Below are positions 33,709 to 42,780 of a DNA stretch of 64,000 nucleotides, piece by piece. The notes under the pieces were generated by a model. The model had not been told where the DNA came from and searched no databases. It saw nothing but the letters and a program-made list of their open reading frames with translations. This DNA comes from Firm-13 sp037143795. Lineage in GTDB: Bacteria; Bacillota; Clostridia; Saccharofermentanales; Saccharofermentanaceae. The DNA is taken from the NCBI GenBank assembly GCA_037143795.1, contig JBAWXZ010000004.1, positions 148,417-212,416 of the forward strand, read 5' to 3'. Within the stretch, counting starts at the first letter, position 1. Each line of letters begins with the position of its first letter. Position numbers and translations under genes: made by a program.

Positions 33709-35028
33709 TTAGTTGAGATATGTAATTTTTTTACGGCTCACACCGGTTCTTGAAACAGCAAGAATCAGTCCGACTGCTGCAAGGAAGAACAGATTTGCTG
33801 TTCCGCCGTAGCTGAAAAATGGCAGGGTTACACCTGTCGGAGGTATAACACCCAAAGAAACGGCAATATTGAAGGCTGCCTGAATTACAATCAGGCTCGT
33901 ATATCCAACGGCCAAAATGCGTGCAAAATCACTCTGCGCCCGCCATGCAATCGAAAGGCCTCCGCACAGGAACGCCCAGAAGAGAATAATTATGGAGACT
34001 CCGCCGATAAAGCCGAGCTCCTCGCAGGCAATAGCATATACGTAATCATTGTGCGCAGCGGGCAGATACTGATACTTCTGACGGCTGCTACCAAAGCCGA
34101 CGCCTGAGACTCCGCCGGAGCCAATGGCGATCATCGACTGCTTGCTCTGATACACATCATCATCCGAAGCCGCACCGCTGCTTTCGGCTTCCGCTGCGGC
34201 AGCAGCGGCCGCCGTCTCTTCACTGTTCATTGTTGAGAAAATATTCAAACGCGTAATGACATGCTCAAAATTGCCCATGAATTTCTCTTTCTGTGTATAA
34301 GAGGTAGACAGCATCAGCACAGTGCACGCAATCAGCGCCATTGTAATCAGCATGAGGCCTCCGTCAATCCACGATTTGAGCGGAATGCCCGACACCAGAA
34401 AACAGATGAATGATATTGTAGTCATAATAATGAAAAATGACATATGAGGCTGCAGCAAAACGAATACAAGGCATACCATCAGCATTCCGACAGGAATTAC
34501 AATATCTACGATGCAGTCAAGATAGGATTGCCCTCGGGCTGACCTGCACTTCAGTTTCCCTGCTTTTCGCCGCCGGATGATAAATGACCGGTAACCGGCA
34601 ATACAGAAGATCAGGGCGACTTTTGCCAGTTCGGACGGCTGGAATTTTTGTGCACCGATCCGGATCCACCTACGGGATCCTCCGTCTATTATGCCGAAGA
34701 ATTTGGTATACACCACAAGTGCCAGTGTAATCGCATATGCCAGTGCGACAAAGCCGATGTGATCGTAAATTTTTACAGGAATAAAAATGATAACTGCTGC
34801 CACGGCAATTCCGATCAGTGTGTACCTGCCTTGTTTGAGTACATAGTACAGCGGATTTTCAGCATCATTGTACCCTGCGGACATACTGGCAGAAAAAAGC
34901 ATAATCAGCCCGAAACAAATCAGGATGAGACTTAAGATGAGCATCGGAATACTCATCCTGTATGGACTTTCTATTTGAAACCGTTTCTCCCTTTGTGGCG
35001 CGGCGGGTCCATTATGAAGGTCGGTCAT
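33709..35028 (-). CDS. ftsW: SEDS peptidoglycan polymerase, FtsW type
   Basis: 439 residues with about ten membrane segments, starting with ILSLILICFGLIMLFSASMS. Conserved SEDS motifs are FQPSELAKVALIF, RLNIF and GGVSGVGFGSSRQKYQYLPAAHNDYVYA (in shorter words GFGSSRQKYQYLP, HNDYVYA), with FFSYGGTANL near the end. It polymerises septal glycan with the class B PBP of this cluster. An outer loop carries an alanine-rich insertion (TAAAAAAAEAESSGAA). Its start overlaps murF as ATGA. Confidence 0.93.
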   Translation of the reverse strand: MTDLHNGPAAPQREKRFQIESPYRMSIPMLILSLILICFGLIMLFSASMSAGYNDAENPLYYVLKQGRYTLIGIAVAAVIIFIPVKIYDHIGFVALAYAITLALVVYTKFFGIIDGGSRRWIRIGAQKFQPSELAKVALIFCIAGYRSFIIRRRKAGKLKCRSARGQSYLDCIVDIVIPVGMLMVCLVFVLLQPHMSFFIIMTTISFICFLVSGIPLKSWIDGGLMLITMALIACTVLMLSTSYTQKEKFMGNFEHVITRLNIFSTMNSEETAAAAAAAEAESSGAASDDDVYQSKQSMIAIGSGGVSGVGFGSSRQKYQYLPAAHNDYVYAIACEELGFIGGVSIIILFWAFLCGGLSIAWRAQSDFARILAVGYTSLIVIQAAFNIAVSLGVIPPTGVTLPFFSYGGTANLFFLAAVGLILAVSRTGVSRKKITYLN

Positions 35029-36509
35029 AATGGTGCCCCCTTTCCGGAGGGCATAGAGAACTCTTTCTCCGCATCAATTATTGCCTGAGTGACCTTTTCC
35101 ATTTCAAAGGCATGTGATGCCTTAATCAGGACGACATCACCCTTACAGAGCGACTTAATCAAAGCAGTAGTCAGTTCATCCCTTGTCCCGAAAAGACGGA
35201 CGGGAAGTTCCGGGTGAACGCAAACAGCTCCCGACTTTACATCCTCCCTGAAATTTCCGCATATAAAAAGCATATCAATCCCGGATTTTGCCGCCGCTTC
35301 CCCAACTTTATAATGCTGTCCGGCAGAAAAGGCACCTAATTCAAGAATATCTCCCAGGACTGCAATTTTCCTTCTTCCGGCGGCTAGCAGTCTGACACTT
35401 TCAAAAGCAGCGGCCATCGATTCCGGACTGGCATTATATGAATCGTCATATAATGAGTAATTTGCAGTCTCAATTATCCTCCCTCTGCTTCCTGTCGGTT
35501 TAAACGACAGGAGACCTCTTTTAACGTCTTCCATGGAAACGCCCAAATATCCGGCGCACGCTATAGAGAACAAGGCATTTTTCACATGGTGGATACCAAA
35601 GCAGGGAAGTTGAAATTCACCCAGTGATGAAAATGCTGAATTCCTGCTTTCGCGGCACATAACGGAAAATGCAGTTCCTTTGTCCGTCATATGCATGCCG
35701 GATGCACTCGAAACCATATCTGCAAAAAGAAGATCATCAGATGAAGTTTCAAGTGATGTTACACCCAGACTGCCCCACTTCCTGTTTACTGCTTTCTGCG
35801 AATAGTCTTTAAGAAGCCGGTCATCACCGTTGATCAGAAGAATTTTATCTCCGGAAAGGCCTTCACAGATTTCCATTTTAGCCAGAAGAATTTCTTCCTG
35901 GCTTCCAAGGCGCTCAATGTGAGAAACACCCACATTAGTAATGATGGCCAAATCCGGTTCTGCGATACGGGCTAATGTACGAATTTCACCGCGCATCCGC
36001 ATTCCCATTTCAACAATCAGCAGCTGTGTGTCTGATGGGGCTGAAAGGATGGTAAGCGGCATGCCGATTTCATTATTGAGATTGTGTTTGGTGGCATGCG
36101 TCCGCAAAGTATGGGAAAGGGCTGCATACAGCATCTCCCGTGTGGACGTTTTTCCCACACTTCCTGTTACGGCTATGACTTTACATGTGAGTTTTCTCCT
36201 ATAGGCCCGTGCAAGGGCGTGAAGAGCCAAAAGTGTATCCGGCACAAGTATGCCTGCTGCACCTTTGGGGAGCATATGCTCATCACTTATGAGAAAAAGG
36301 GACGCGTCCTTTTCATAGGCTGTCTGGCAGAAGGAGTGTCCGTCAAAGCGTTCCCCGACAAGGGCTACAAATAAGGCTCCCGGTTCAAGGGAACGAGTAT
36401 CTGTTGAGACGCTGTCAACAACACGGACATCATCAATACCCGGTACCTGCGCACCTATCAGAATTCCGCCTGTTGCCTCCAGAATTTCACTCTCTGTAAA
36501 TAGCCGCAT
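35025..36509 (-). CDS. murF: UDP-MurNAc-tripeptide-D-Ala-D-Ala ligase
   Basis: 494 residues. The ATP loop is AVTGSVGKTSTREML, the central domain has ATKHNLNNEIGMPLT, a MurF hallmark, and the C-terminal domain YDDSYNASPESMAAA. It adds D-Ala-D-Ala to the tripeptide precursor. It follows murE by 6 bases and directly precedes ftsW; mraY and murD, which usually stand here, are absent. Confidence 0.97.
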   Translation of the reverse strand: MRLFTESEILEATGGILIGAQVPGIDDVRVVDSVSTDTRSLEPGALFVALVGERFDGHSFCQTAYEKDASLFLISDEHMLPKGAAGILVPDTLLALHALARAYRRKLTCKVIAVTGSVGKTSTREMLYAALSHTLRTHATKHNLNNEIGMPLTILSAPSDTQLLIVEMGMRMRGEIRTLARIAEPDLAIITNVGVSHIERLGSQEEILLAKMEICEGLSGDKILLINGDDRLLKDYSQKAVNRKWGSLGVTSLETSSDDLLFADMVSSASGMHMTDKGTAFSVMCRESRNSAFSSLGEFQLPCFGIHHVKNALFSIACAGYLGVSMEDVKRGLLSFKPTGSRGRIIETANYSLYDDSYNASPESMAAAFESVRLLAAGRRKIAVLGDILELGAFSAGQHYKVGEAAAKSGIDMLFICGNFREDVKSGAVCVHPELPVRLFGTRDELTTALIKSLCKGDVVLIKASHAFEMEKVTQAIIDAEKEFSMPSGKGAPL

Positions 36510-36515
36510 AATTGA

Positions 36516-38045
36516 TTATTTCTCCTTCTCATCACGCTTCTGTTCCATGACAGAAAGCAGTTCCGCCGCCGTTTCGGCATCATCAAAGTGAATCGTCCGA
36601 TCACTGAATATTTGGTAATTCTCATGCCCTTTGCCGGCAATTATGACAAAATCATCCTTTTGAGCCAACGACAGCGCGAGGGAAATCGCCGCTTTCCGGT
36701 CCGGTTCCACCAAATAAGTGCCTTCGGTCTTTGTAAACCCCTCTAAAATATCAGCAATGATGTCCATCGGGTTCTCACTTCTGGGGTTATCCGAAGTAAT
36801 TATTGTAATATCACTGCGTTTACCTGATACCTCTCCCATCTCGTATCGCCTTGATTTGGCGCGGTCACCGCCGCATCCAAATAATGTGATCAGACGTCCG
36901 GAGCAGTATTCACGCAGCGTATCAAGAAGGTTCTCAAGACTGGCCGCATTATGTGCATAATCCACAAGTACCGTAAAGGACCCTTTGTGGGGAACCAGTT
37001 GAAGGCGTCCCGGTACGGAAACCCCGGCAAGTCCCTCACGGACAGCCTCAAAAGGAATCCCGCACACTCCTGCAACCGAAATAGCGCAAAGTGCATTATA
37101 AACATTGAATTTACCTGGCATCGCAACAAAAACCGATTCATTATACCATGGGCTGATAAGGTCGAAAGCTGTCCCGATTTTCCCGTTCTGTCTATCTTTC
37201 CGGATCCGGACCGCCCGGACGCTGCAAGGATTGTCTATGCCGTATGTAAATACAGGACATCTTTGCTTCGCATAATCCATGACCTTTTCGAAAGAATCAG
37301 CGTCTGCATTGATCACGGCGGTATCTGACTGATCAAACAGCAGAAGTTTCGCTTCCAGGTATTCTTTCATATTGGCATGTTCGTGTTCACCGATATGATC
37401 ATGATATAGATTCGTAAAAGCGCCGACTTTGAACCTGCACCCGTAAGCCCTGTCAAGCATCAGGCCCTGTGAAGAAACCTCCATCACGCAGCTGTCCGAA
37501 TTTTTCCGTGCCATTTCATATAAAAGCTTCTGCAGATCGTAAGACTCCGGCGTAGTCCGTTCAGCCTGACGTACCTCACCGGCAACAATATTTGACACAG
37601 TGCCTATCAGGCCGGTACTTCTTCCTGCTTTTTCAAAAATGTCCCGGACCATATAACTGGTGGTGGTTTTTCCTTTGGTTCCCGTTATTCCGAGAAGATT
37701 CAGTTTTCTCGACGGATGTTCAAAAAAAGCTGCACTTACATGGGCCAGGCCCCTGCGTGTATCAGGTGTTGAAAGAACAGCCGCATTTTTGGCTGACGCC
37801 ATTTTAATAAGATCCGGTACGGTTAAAACATCCTGGCTACCCTGGATCAAAATCGCAGATGCACCTTTATCAAGTGCCTGCGAAATAAAACGGTGCCCAT
37901 CCGACACAAATCCGCAGACACACACAAATAGTGTTCCGGGGGTTACTTTTCTTGAATCATATACAACCGATGATATTTCCATTGTATCCGGACCGCATAT
38001 AATTTTGTATTCCAATCCATCTGCAAGACTCTTCAATGTATTCAT
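36516..38045 (-). CDS. murE: UDP-MurNAc-L-Ala-D-Glu:meso-diaminopimelate ligase
   Basis: 509 residues. ATP loop GITGTKGKTTTSYMV, uracil side TTPESYDLQKLL, and the substrate motif TSDNPRSENPMDI: the DNPR form is that of mDAP-adding enzymes, so the wall peptide probably carries meso-DAP. The carbamylated lysine region and the C-terminal domain (IIAGKGHENYQIF) are present. AAAGGAG precedes the ATG, 11 bases after the PBP stop. Confidence 0.96.
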   Translation of the reverse strand: MNTLKSLADGLEYKIICGPDTMEISSVVYDSRKVTPGTLFVCVCGFVSDGHRFISQALDKGASAILIQGSQDVLTVPDLIKMASAKNAAVLSTPDTRRGLAHVSAAFFEHPSRKLNLLGITGTKGKTTTSYMVRDIFEKAGRSTGLIGTVSNIVAGEVRQAERTTPESYDLQKLLYEMARKNSDSCVMEVSSQGLMLDRAYGCRFKVGAFTNLYHDHIGEHEHANMKEYLEAKLLLFDQSDTAVINADADSFEKVMDYAKQRCPVFTYGIDNPCSVRAVRIRKDRQNGKIGTAFDLISPWYNESVFVAMPGKFNVYNALCAISVAGVCGIPFEAVREGLAGVSVPGRLQLVPHKGSFTVLVDYAHNAASLENLLDTLREYCSGRLITLFGCGGDRAKSRRYEMGEVSGKRSDITIITSDNPRSENPMDIIADILEGFTKTEGTYLVEPDRKAAISLALSLAQKDDFVIIAGKGHENYQIFSDRTIHFDDAETAAELLSVMEQKRDEKEK

Positions 38046-38056
38046 TCCATACTCCT

Positions 38057-40492
38057 TTACGCTGCCATTACGATATGAATAATGGTACCCATCGCAACTT
38101 TTGTCAAAGTATTTTCCATCGTTTGTCCGGCAGGAGGCGTCACGGTGACTTCCGTTCCGGTCGGTGCGGCTGAGATTTCAGCAGCTGGCGTCGGTGTGCC
38201 GGTCGGCTCCTCCGATGGTGTTCCTTCTGTGGCTGCCGGGGTTAACAGGCTCTGTGATATAACTGTGCCTTTACAATCGCCTTCAATATCAATATTAACT
38301 CCGCTGATACCAGCTTCTTTGATGCATTCAGCTATGTCCTTACCTGTAAAATCAGGTATTACAACCTGCTTCATATCTGTTTCCGCTGTTGTCCCGGAGT
38401 AGAGAACTACTTGTCCGTTCTTATAAACCGCTGCGTCTTTGGCCGGGAATGTGGATGTAATCAAAGCATCCTTATCCATATTATCTTCCCCGTCTACAGC
38501 AGTAAACCCGGCAATATAGAGAATTGCCCTGGCCTCCCTGTAAGTCTTGCCGGTCACATCCGGGACTGAGTATTTCGTGGTAAGTTTTGTATAGTCATCT
38601 TCTGTGTATACATGTTTGATATCCAGGTATTCAAGTGTCCGGGATACTATATTTGCCGCGGCCTTTGTTGCGCAGCTTGAAGCAACCAATTTATCCGCCG
38701 GTTTGTTGACAACGACAAGCACTACGATCTGAGGGTCGTTGGCAGGTGCATAACCTCCGAAAGATAACACATGAAGACCGGCATATTTGCCGTTCTCTGT
38801 TGTCGATGTACTTGTTTTTCCTGCTACATTGTATCCTTCCACATAGCCCGCTGTTCCGGTTCCTTCAGTAACAACGCCTTCCATCAGTTTTCTGATTCGA
38901 TTAGCAGTCTCTTCCGAAAAAATCGTCCGTATTGCCTCCGGTTGAAATTCCTTCACTATATTCCCGTTTTTGTCCGTCAGGCACTTTGCAATTTGAGGCG
39001 TCATGAGCGTGCCTCCGTTAACAAGCGCGCAGTATGCATTGGCCAGCTGCAAAGGAGTAACCGTTGATGACTCTCCAAAGGAAAGGGTTGCCAGATCAAC
39101 TTTTGTCGGGGCTTTATGGAAAATTCCAACTCCTTCCGAAGGAAGATCAACACCTGTCTGATTGTAAAAGCCAAAGCTGTGTACGTATTCATAATATTTA
39201 TCAATGCCGATTCTCAGTGCCAATTGGACAAAAATCGGATTGCATGAATTTTCAAAGGCTTTCTTTAATGTCTCGATCCCATGGTTGGTTCCGTCTGTTT
39301 TTTGCTTCCAGCAGCTGATAGTATCAACTGTTGTAATGGCAATCGGCGCATCACTGAATTCTTCGTCTTCAGTTGTCAGTCCTTCTTCAAGTGCTATTGC
39401 AGTTGTAAAAGCTTTGAAGGTTGAACCCGGCTCATAGGTATCTGAGATCGCACGGTTTCTCCAGGCTTCGGACATAATAAATGTAGTCTGATCCTTATCC
39501 GACAAAGTACTCCATACTGCCGGATCAACCCAGTCAGGTTCGGCTGTTGGATTATTCGGATCAAAATCCGGATAGGAAGCCATTCCAAGTACTGCACCCG
39601 TATACGGATTCATCACAATAGCCGTTACACCGTCAATAACATTATAAATGTCATTGACTTCCTTACAGGCATTTTCCGCAATCTCCTGAATATTCTGGTC
39701 AATATTCAGAACAACATTATATCCGTCTTCAGCTGCTATCGTCGTAGGCGGCGAATACGGTAGTGCTCCGCCGGAATAATTGTCAACTTCAACATATGTA
39801 TAGCCTTCTTTGCCGGTAAGCACCGAATTGTATTCCGATTCAATTCCAAGCTGTCCGAAGAGAATTCCGTCAGTTGCATTTGCATAACCCAGAACCTGCG
39901 AAGCAAGTGAACCGTTGGAATAATACCGCTTTGCCACTGCATCAACTTTAGTACCGCCGATATTATTGGCTTTGATATAGGCATTAAACACGTCTATCTT
40001 ATCTTTGGGCAAATTTTTAGCAAGCTGCACATATGAAGCCTTCGTATCTGCAACAGCAGCGTTGACAACTTCAATATCCAGTCCGAGGGATGATGCAATA
40101 TTTGCGGCAATTGCCGGTGTCTCCGCCTTATTGGTAAGCGACCGCAGATCCGACGGTGTAATTCCCACCGTATATACATATGTCGTACTGGCGAGAGTGT
40201 TCCCTTTTGCATCGAGAATGTTACCGCGTACCGGCTCATCCTGAATGCGTTTCCAATGCTGCCGGGATGCAAGCTGCGAATAATACTCATATTGATTTAT
40301 CTGAAGGTCATACAGGGAATACAAAAGAAAAACACAGAATGCCGTAATGCAAATTCCAATAAAAAGAATCCACCCCCTCCGTTTGCCGGTGAGGGGAGAT
40401 TCTTTATGATTTTTCGTATGTCGGCGTCTCTTGGATAGTCTGCTGCGCGAATTTCTTCCGACGCCCGGGTTTCTATTCGTATACTCAGTCAA
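38057..40492 (-). CDS. Class B penicillin-binding protein with PASTA repeats (FtsI/SpoVD type)
   Basis: 811 residues from a TTG with AAGG upstream. A basic cytosolic tail, one membrane segment (WILFIGICITAFCVFLLYSL, about 40-60), a dimerisation domain (RGNILDAKGNTLASTTYVYT) and the transpeptidase domain with SxxK EPGSTFKAF, SxN ENSCNPIF and KTG-like AGKTSTST. Two C-terminal PASTA repeats follow (SVPDVTGKTYREARAILYIA and VIPDFTGKDIAECIKEAGIS); the second is interrupted by a Thr/Pro-rich insert. It crosslinks septal or spore wall. Confidence 0.93.
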   Translation of the reverse strand: MTEYTNRNPGVGRNSRSRLSKRRRHTKNHKESPLTGKRRGWILFIGICITAFCVFLLYSLYDLQINQYEYYSQLASRQHWKRIQDEPVRGNILDAKGNTLASTTYVYTVGITPSDLRSLTNKAETPAIAANIASSLGLDIEVVNAAVADTKASYVQLAKNLPKDKIDVFNAYIKANNIGGTKVDAVAKRYYSNGSLASQVLGYANATDGILFGQLGIESEYNSVLTGKEGYTYVEVDNYSGGALPYSPPTTIAAEDGYNVVLNIDQNIQEIAENACKEVNDIYNVIDGVTAIVMNPYTGAVLGMASYPDFDPNNPTAEPDWVDPAVWSTLSDKDQTTFIMSEAWRNRAISDTYEPGSTFKAFTTAIALEEGLTTEDEEFSDAPIAITTVDTISCWKQKTDGTNHGIETLKKAFENSCNPIFVQLALRIGIDKYYEYVHSFGFYNQTGVDLPSEGVGIFHKAPTKVDLATLSFGESSTVTPLQLANAYCALVNGGTLMTPQIAKCLTDKNGNIVKEFQPEAIRTIFSEETANRIRKLMEGVVTEGTGTAGYVEGYNVAGKTSTSTTENGKYAGLHVLSFGGYAPANDPQIVVLVVVNKPADKLVASSCATKAAANIVSRTLEYLDIKHVYTEDDYTKLTTKYSVPDVTGKTYREARAILYIAGFTAVDGEDNMDKDALITSTFPAKDAAVYKNGQVVLYSGTTAETDMKQVVIPDFTGKDIAECIKEAGISGVNIDIEGDCKGTVISQSLLTPAATEGTPSEEPTGTPTPAAEISAAPTGTEVTVTPPAGQTMENTLTKVAMGTIIHIVMAA

Positions 40493-40508
40493 AGCTTACG
40501 CCTTCCCT

Positions 40509-41156
40509 TCATTCAATAGATAAATAGTATTGTGCCAGATTTGCCTTGGCTATGGCAAGACTTGCTTTGCTGCTTATTGAAGTTGCAGAAGATGTATTGG
40601 TAACCAGAAGATCCGCGGAAGGAAGTTTTACTGTCATTATTTGTTTGGCACTGGGTTCCTGCATCGCGAGTTTTTCCATGGCATCCCACCGGATCTGCTG
40701 AAGATCTGCGTTGGAAATCAGCTGTTCCTTAATTTGACTCGTCTCCTGGTCAAGTACTTTTATTTGTTTCTGTATTTTATTGTTCTGAAAATTGAGTGAA
40801 GTAATCTGTGACTGGCGATACAAAAGGAAGGCAAACATACTTGCAACAATTGCAACTCCCAGTGTTACAACCAACGCCTCTTTTAAACGCTTAGCTGAAA
40901 TATAGCGTTCCTTGCTTTTATGCGCAGCGACAATCTCCAGATGACGCAAATGGTCTTCTTCTGCCTTTTTGCGTGTTTTAGAGTCAGGAACACCTCTTGA
41001 CGGCACTTCTACGGGGATATTCTGAGGAGCATACCCGCGTACAGGCGCTGTCAGGCTGCCATATGCGGGCGCAGGAGCATAATCATATGTTCCCGTACTT
41101 TTCCCGAAATATGAGGCTTCAAGTTCATCCCAGTCGTTTACAGCATATGCATTCAT
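40509..41156 (-). CDS. FtsL-like division protein
   Basis: 215 residues with an unusually long 110-residue cytosolic part rich in P, Y and A (DYAPAPAYGSLTAPVRGYAP), then a basic stretch and one membrane segment (ALVVTLGVAIVASMFAFLLY, about 112-131). A coiled coil follows (SLNFQNNKIQKQIKVLDQET). Position between rsmH and the PBP, topology and coiled coil all fit FtsL; sequence conservation is low in that family. It would form the FtsQ-FtsL-DivIC complex. Its ATG overlaps the rsmH stop by one base. Confidence 0.75.
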   Translation of the reverse strand: MNAYAVNDWDELEASYFGKSTGTYDYAPAPAYGSLTAPVRGYAPQNIPVEVPSRGVPDSKTRKKAEEDHLRHLEIVAAHKSKERYISAKRLKEALVVTLGVAIVASMFAFLLYRQSQITSLNFQNNKIQKQIKVLDQETSQIKEQLISNADLQQIRWDAMEKLAMQEPSAKQIMTVKLPSADLLVTNTSSATSISSKASLAIAKANLAQYYLSIE

Positions 41157-42115
41157 TATTCTAAATTCCTCTCGAAAACTCTAAGTTTCGCGCTTCTTGA
41201 TCTTTTATTCTGCGAAGCTTCCGCTTCTGAGGCCTCTATTGCCCTTCTTGATACGGATTTGCCGAATGGCTTGCGGTTACACACGCAGACCGGGAATTCC
41301 CTCGGGCAGATACATGGATCTTCAAGAGTACGGAAAGTCTCTTTGACCAATCGGTCTTCCAATGAGTGGAACGAAATGACTGCAAGTCTTCCGCCCGGAC
41401 GAAGATACTTCGGTGCATCCTCCAGAAGCTTCACAATGGACTCAAGTTCATGATTTACTTCGATCCTGATTGCCTGAAAAGATCTTCTCGCCGGATGCTG
41501 ATCTTCATTTTTGGATTTTGCAGGCATAGCTTTCATGATGATTCTCGATAGTTCCGCTGTTGTGCGGATCGGATTGCTTTTACGTTCATTTACAATGGCG
41601 GAGGCAATTCTTCCCGAGTACCGTTCTTCCCCGTATGTCCGCAGTATTTTAGCTATTTCATCTTCTGTATAACGATTTATAACTATTTCAGCCGTTAGTT
41701 TCTGCTTGTCATCCATGCGCATGTCCAGCGGACCGTCACTTGCATAGGAGAAGCCCCTGTCCGCGGTGTCCAGCTGATGTGAAGAGACGCCAAAATCCGC
41801 CAGGATGCCGTCAACCATTTCTATTCCCAGATCATCGAGTACAGATGCAAGTGCAGAAAAATCAGACTTGATGATCTTCCACTGTGCGCGGCTCTTCTTC
41901 TCTTCCCTGACTCTATTACAGGCTGCAAGCGCCTCATCATCCTTATCAAGTGAAATCAATAAACCATCCGGACCGAGCTGGTCAAGAATCCCGCCGCTGT
42001 GTCCGCCGCCGCCTGCTGTGCAGTCTACATAAATACCATCCGGACGGATACGGAGCATCTGCATGCACTCGTTAAAAAGAACAGGAAGGTGTGAAAAATC
42101 AAAGTCCTGTGACAT
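41156..42115 (-). CDS. rsmH: 16S rRNA (cytosine(1402)-N4)-methyltransferase
   Basis: 319 residues. It starts HLPVLFNECMQML, then SAM motif I YVDCTAGGGGHSGGIL and GILADFGVSSHQLDTADRGF, typical of RsmH/MraW. The C-terminus has ISFHSLEDRLVKETF and RSRSAKLRVFERN. It methylates C1402 in the ribosomal P site. It overlaps mraZ by 17 bases, the standard dcw arrangement. Confidence 0.97.
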   Translation of the reverse strand: MSQDFDFSHLPVLFNECMQMLRIRPDGIYVDCTAGGGGHSGGILDQLGPDGLLISLDKDDEALAACNRVREEKKSRAQWKIIKSDFSALASVLDDLGIEMVDGILADFGVSSHQLDTADRGFSYASDGPLDMRMDDKQKLTAEIVINRYTEDEIAKILRTYGEERYSGRIASAIVNERKSNPIRTTAELSRIIMKAMPAKSKNEDQHPARRSFQAIRIEVNHELESIVKLLEDAPKYLRPGGRLAVISFHSLEDRLVKETFRTLEDPCICPREFPVCVCNRKPFGKSVSRRAIEASEAEASQNKRSRSAKLRVFERNLE

Positions 42116-42533
42116 TGTATTCCGTTAGGTCAAGCTCCATGACAGAACTCAACTCCTCCTTCTTCTTTTCATAGAATGTCTTTGAACAAATATCAAGTTT
42201 ATCTCCAAGATCAATAATGCTGATTTCTTCAGACGGACCTGTCCCAATGTGTTCCCAAAGTTCCGATGAGACAGATATTCTTCCCTGGCTGTCCAGATCG
42301 CACACCAGTGCTTCTCCGATAATCAGCCGCATAACTCTTCTGACTTTGGGATCCATGCTGTTCAACGATTCAAATTGCTGGCGGATATGCGCGAAACGCT
42401 CTTCGGTGTAAACGGAAAGGTAACCCTGATCGAGGCTCAAAGTGACGACAATACTCTTGCCCATGCTGTCACGCAGCTTAGACGGTACGAATACTCTTCC
42501 CTTTGAATCGATCTTGTTCGTGTACCTTGCCAA
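42099..42533 (-). CDS. mraZ: Transcriptional regulator MraZ
   Basis: 144 residues, two AbrB-like swapped-hairpin domains: DSKGRVFVPSKLRDS and DSQGRISVSSELWEHIG, the paired DxxGR motifs of MraZ. The start is TTG with GGGGG eight bases upstream. MraZ binds tandem GTGG-type boxes before its own gene and represses the dcw cluster; such boxes lie in the leader here (42551-42610). Confidence 0.96.
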   Translation of the reverse strand: MARYTNKIDSKGRVFVPSKLRDSMGKSIVVTLSLDQGYLSVYTEERFAHIRQQFESLNSMDPKVRRVMRLIIGEALVCDLDSQGRISVSSELWEHIGTGPSEEISIIDLGDKLDICSKTFYEKKKEELSSVMELDLTEYNVTGL

Positions 42534-42550
42534 TTAGTTATCCCCCGTTT

Positions 42551-42610
42551 CCACAAAGTTATCCACCACTATTCACCACTAACCCAACCGTCTGCTCCAC
42601 GTCACTCCAC
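42551..42610 (-). promoter_or_regulatory. Phased GTGG boxes, probable MraZ operator
   Basis: On the minus strand GTGG occurs at 42610-42607, 42600-42597, 42579-42576, 42569-42566 and 42554-42551; TTGGG at 42587-42583 fills the gap. Five of these are spaced 10-11 bases, one helical turn. They lie just after the promoter. MraZ is known to bind such repeats. Confidence 0.7.
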
Positions 42611-42618
42611 TTGCTTGT

Positions 42619-42647
42619 ATTTTACACGCCTGAAAACAGAAGTTCAA
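42619..42647 (-). promoter_or_regulatory. Promoter of the mraZ/dcw cluster
   Basis: TTGAAC (42647-42642), 17 bases, TAAAAT (42624-42619). Transcription would start near 42612, at the edge of the MraZ boxes, giving a leader of about 80 bases. Confidence 0.7.
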
Positions 42648-42697
42648 GCGTATTTGAGAGTATTGCCTGTAAAAACCGAACAAACTTTACCGAAACA

Positions 42698-42737
42698 CAA
42701 AAAAACCATCCCCTGCCTGCCGCAAAGGATGGTTTTC
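42698..42737 (-). terminator. Terminator after rodA
   Basis: On the minus strand AAAACCATCC (42736-42727) pairs with GGATGGTTTT (42711-42702), loop of 15 bases, with TTTTTTT running on. It separates rodA from the mraZ promoter. Confidence 0.9.
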
Positions 42738-42780
42738 TGAAAATACTATTTATAATCAGGCAATAATAACCCGGGATTAT

